From contig NZ_SRYA01000013.1 in assembly GCF_004793545.1 (NCBI RefSeq), positions 46,501 to 110,500 on the forward strand: 64,000 nucleotides of DNA, read 5' to 3'. The notes beneath the pieces were generated by a model. The model was not told the DNA's origin. It did not search any database and worked only from the letters and a program-made list of their open reading frames with translations. This document shows positions 62,315 to 64,000 of this stretch, piece by piece (position 1 is the stretch's first letter; each line of letters begins with the position of its first letter). The translations under genes and the position numbers were made by a program. Origin of the DNA: Petralouisia muris. Its GTDB lineage: Bacteria; Bacillota; Clostridia; Lachnospirales; Lachnospiraceae.

Positions 62315-63704
62315 TTACGCTCACATTTGTCAGCGCCCACTCACAGGGATACATATCTTCTGTAACAGTGATGCTCCCTGTATACGCTCCGGCAGATGCA
62401 TGAAACTCCAGATTCACATAAGCTGACGCTGATACATTCTCCACCTGAGGATAAAACCATGCGGATGCATTTTCCGAAGGATGCTCCTCTTTTACTTTCA
62501 CTGTCAAAGTAACCACATCCCCGGCCCGTAAGATCTCCCCGTTCTTATCGATAGAAATATCTTCAATCACTGGTTTCTCAGTATCAAAATCCGCCTGTAC
62601 TACTGTAAAACTCAGGTTTGCATCCGTTTCTGTCTGATTGGGATAAAAATAATAACATTTATCAGACTCTGTATACACATAAATCTGTTCCAATCTCCAC
62701 TCGGCAGGATACGTTTCCTCTGTTACAGTATAAGTGCCTGTCAGCGTCTGCGTTTCAGCACTATAAACTGCGCTGATGGATTCTGAACCATAATAGCCGT
62801 CTGTATTTGCGTACAGATAGAGCACAATATTTCTTATAGTTTCCTCCTTACAGGTTACATCAGCCGTATAAGTTACCATATCTCCTGCTCTTAATTTGCC
62901 GTCTTCATTCGCCGGATTTGCCTGCATCCTGAAATTGGAAACCAATACATTTTCATCTATGTTTACCTCCGCATCCAAGGTGAACTGATATTTGTACTGC
63001 CCGTTCTCATCCCATGTCTTCCAATTCACATAATTGTTCGCTTTATCCTCTGCATAAATGCCGGAAATGTAAAAATTTCTGCCTTTCAGGCTACTGCAGG
63101 AAATGGTTCCGGCATACAGATTTCCTTCTCCGCTTTTTTCCAGGGTTACGGATGCTCCGCTTCCCTGGGCGTCACTGCAGGATACAGAAACAACAATCGA
63201 CTGAATCTCACCATCTGCATCGTAGGCCGACACGGTAAAATGAAGGATATCATTTACTGTTAATGCATCTCCGTTTTCCTCAAATTCAAAGTTCTCAATA
63301 ACCGGCGGGTAAATATCATAAGAATCTGCCTGAGGAAGGATATCTTCGCTGCCTCCTGGAAGCATAAATGTCCTTCCTTCCGCTTCTTCTGTAAAAGGCA
63401 GTTCATGACCTGCAGGATTTTCCAATCCCCCGCCCTGAGCCTCTGGCAGCTGTTCTGTTTCCGGTATCTGATCCTGCTCCGATGAATCCCGCTTTCTGCT
63501 CAGTTCTTCCGTTACTGCATCTTCAGAAAGAAACGCTTTCTCCTTTTCCGCCTCTCCTTCTGAATGTGCCTTCACCTTTTCTGCAGCTTCACGTTCCAAG
63601 GCATTATTCTCCGCTGCCATGCCCTGCTGGGGAAAGACTGCTGTAACGAACATAATTACCGCCAATAAAATTCCTGTAAATTTTCTCACTGATTTTCTCA
63701 TCAA
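62130..63704 (-). CDS. N-terminal part of the second Ig-like surface protein (truncated by frameshift)
   Basis: This 524-aa product has a signal peptide (FTGILLAVIMFVTAVFPQQG), a Glu-rich low-complexity region (residues 35-110) and three Ig-like units (PPVIENFEFEENGDALTVND and two more). Homology to the 1392-aa paralogue runs to about residue 455 (ALTNVSVSDKVG), after which the frame is junk and stops. The shortened protein would be secreted but lacks the C-terminal modules and sortase motif. Confidence 0.82.
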   Translation of the reverse strand: MMRKSVRKFTGILLAVIMFVTAVFPQQGMAAENNALEREAAEKVKAHSEGEAEKEKAFLSEDAVTEELSRKRDSSEQDQIPETEQLPEAQGGGLENPAGHELPFTEEAEGRTFMLPGGSEDILPQADSYDIYPPVIENFEFEENGDALTVNDILHFTVSAYDADGEIQSIVVSVSCSDAQGSGASVTLEKSGEGNLYAGTISCSSLKGRNFYISGIYAEDKANNYVNWKTWDENGQYKYQFTLDAEVNIDENVLVSNFRMQANPANEDGKLRAGDMVTYTADVTCKEETIRNIVLYLYANTDGYYGSESISAVYSAETQTLTGTYTVTEETYPAEWRLEQIYVYTESDKCYYFYPNQTETDANLSFTVVQADFDTEKPVIEDISIDKNGEILRAGDVVTLTVKVKEEHPSENASAWFYPQVENVSASAYVNLEFHASAGAYTGSITVTEDMYPCEWALTNVSVSDKVGHFTYIHDFQSDSRKRRAQSFLKGTGSVFSSADGRSFCSLDLWLAWIGSRRGYAITL

Positions 63705-63944
63705 TTATACCTCCCAAAATAAAAATGAATTACTGTAAATGATTTAAAACAGCATACAATCTTTCATTTAATACGATATCTCCCCCTTCCTCAAAACAAC
63801 AGTACCTTTGACCTATATAGTTCATATTATACATTTTTTCGCAAAAAATCGGAAGAATTTTCCTGTAAATTTTTATTTTTTTTCGAGAAATTATAAATTT
63901 TCGTCACTGTGCACAATAATCATGCTGTTTTCCGACCGTCTTTT
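63705..63944. promoter_or_regulatory. Upstream region of the surface-protein/sortase operon
   Basis: About 240 bp of AT-rich DNA without an ORF. On the minus strand TATAAT lies at about 63828-63833, with a poor -35 (TTCCGA) 17 bp before it, which leaves a 5' leader of about 115 nt. No other element is seen. Confidence 0.4.
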
Positions 63945-63968
63945 GATAAAAAAGTGTCTTCGACACTT
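63945..63968 (-). terminator. Terminator of a gene outside the window
   Basis: AAGTGTC (63952-63958) pairs with GACACTT (63962-63968) and is followed on the minus strand by TTTTTT. It must end a minus-strand gene beyond 64000. A further CCCCCAT/ATGGGGG hairpin lies at 63980-63995. Confidence 0.75.
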
Positions 63969-64000
63969 CAGCCCCCTAGCCCCCATTCATGGGGGAATTA

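Overview
The window looks like a chromosomal segment of a low-to-mid GC Gram-positive anaerobe of the Lachnospiraceae type. Pointers are the rplU-prp-rpmA-obg order, a bL27 with a Prp-cleaved N-terminus, HisZ with short-form HisG, RecU, strong AGGAGG ribosome binding sites, sigma-A promoters with 16-17 bp spacers, DUF4474, DUF975 and DUF6033 proteins, and a class B sortase. No tRNA, rRNA or CRISPR array is visible. I do not name a species.

Layout. 1-222 is the 3' end of lexA. 352-4770 is one minus-strand operon: rplU, prp, rpmA, obg, yhbY, nadD, yqeK, rsfS, with a promoter and probable L21 leader at its head. 4786-8837 holds RNase G and the TIGR03936/TIGR03960 radical-SAM pair. 9290-14703 is a histidine operon (hisZ-G-D-B and an unusual barrel-HisI-HisE fusion) with a consensus promoter and structured leader. 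14700-16469 carries recU, an inverted-repeat operator, a six-codon ORF with its own terminator, and a convergent HTH-TPR regulator. 16533-19289 is a two-component system with a DUF975 membrane protein. Then come a ClC channel, asparaginase, a CPA2 antiporter, a large nested palindrome, an ECF-like sigma factor, a phosphoesterase and a DUF4474 protein.

26.5-31.1 kb is an AT-rich accessory island. Two consecutive pieces of one decayed IS256-type transposase flank a tightly coupled three-gene cassette: an unknown protein of about 372 aa, a zinc-ribbon protein and a PD-(D/E)XK nuclease. Next to it are remnants of an rRNA methyltransferase tail, an Rpn nuclease and an IS1182-like element. The cassette is my best candidate for an undescribed, probably defensive, system.

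31.1-35.2 kb is metF, a stand-alone MetH reactivation protein and metH. 35.3-41.5 kb has a small gene with a sporulation-like promoter, a DUF6033 protein, a zinc dehydrogenase and a SWIM/SNF2 pair. 41.5-51.8 kb is a complete sialic acid/amino-sugar utilisation locus. The minus strand carries a sugar ABC importer, YhcH, NanA, NanE and an SGNH esterase; the divergent plus strand carries NagB, NagA, a ROK kinase and an RpiR regulator. Imported sialic acid would go to ManNAc, ManNAc-6-P, GlcNAc-6-P, GlcN-6-P and fructose-6-P. 51.8-55.4 kb has a Rieske/FAD oxidoreductase and a Na+-type ABC exporter.

55.4-63.7 kb is a cell-surface locus: a class B sortase between two paralogous giant Ig-like proteins. 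Both end exactly at an SPKTGE motif, with no hydrophobic tail. One of the two is split by a deletion/frameshift.
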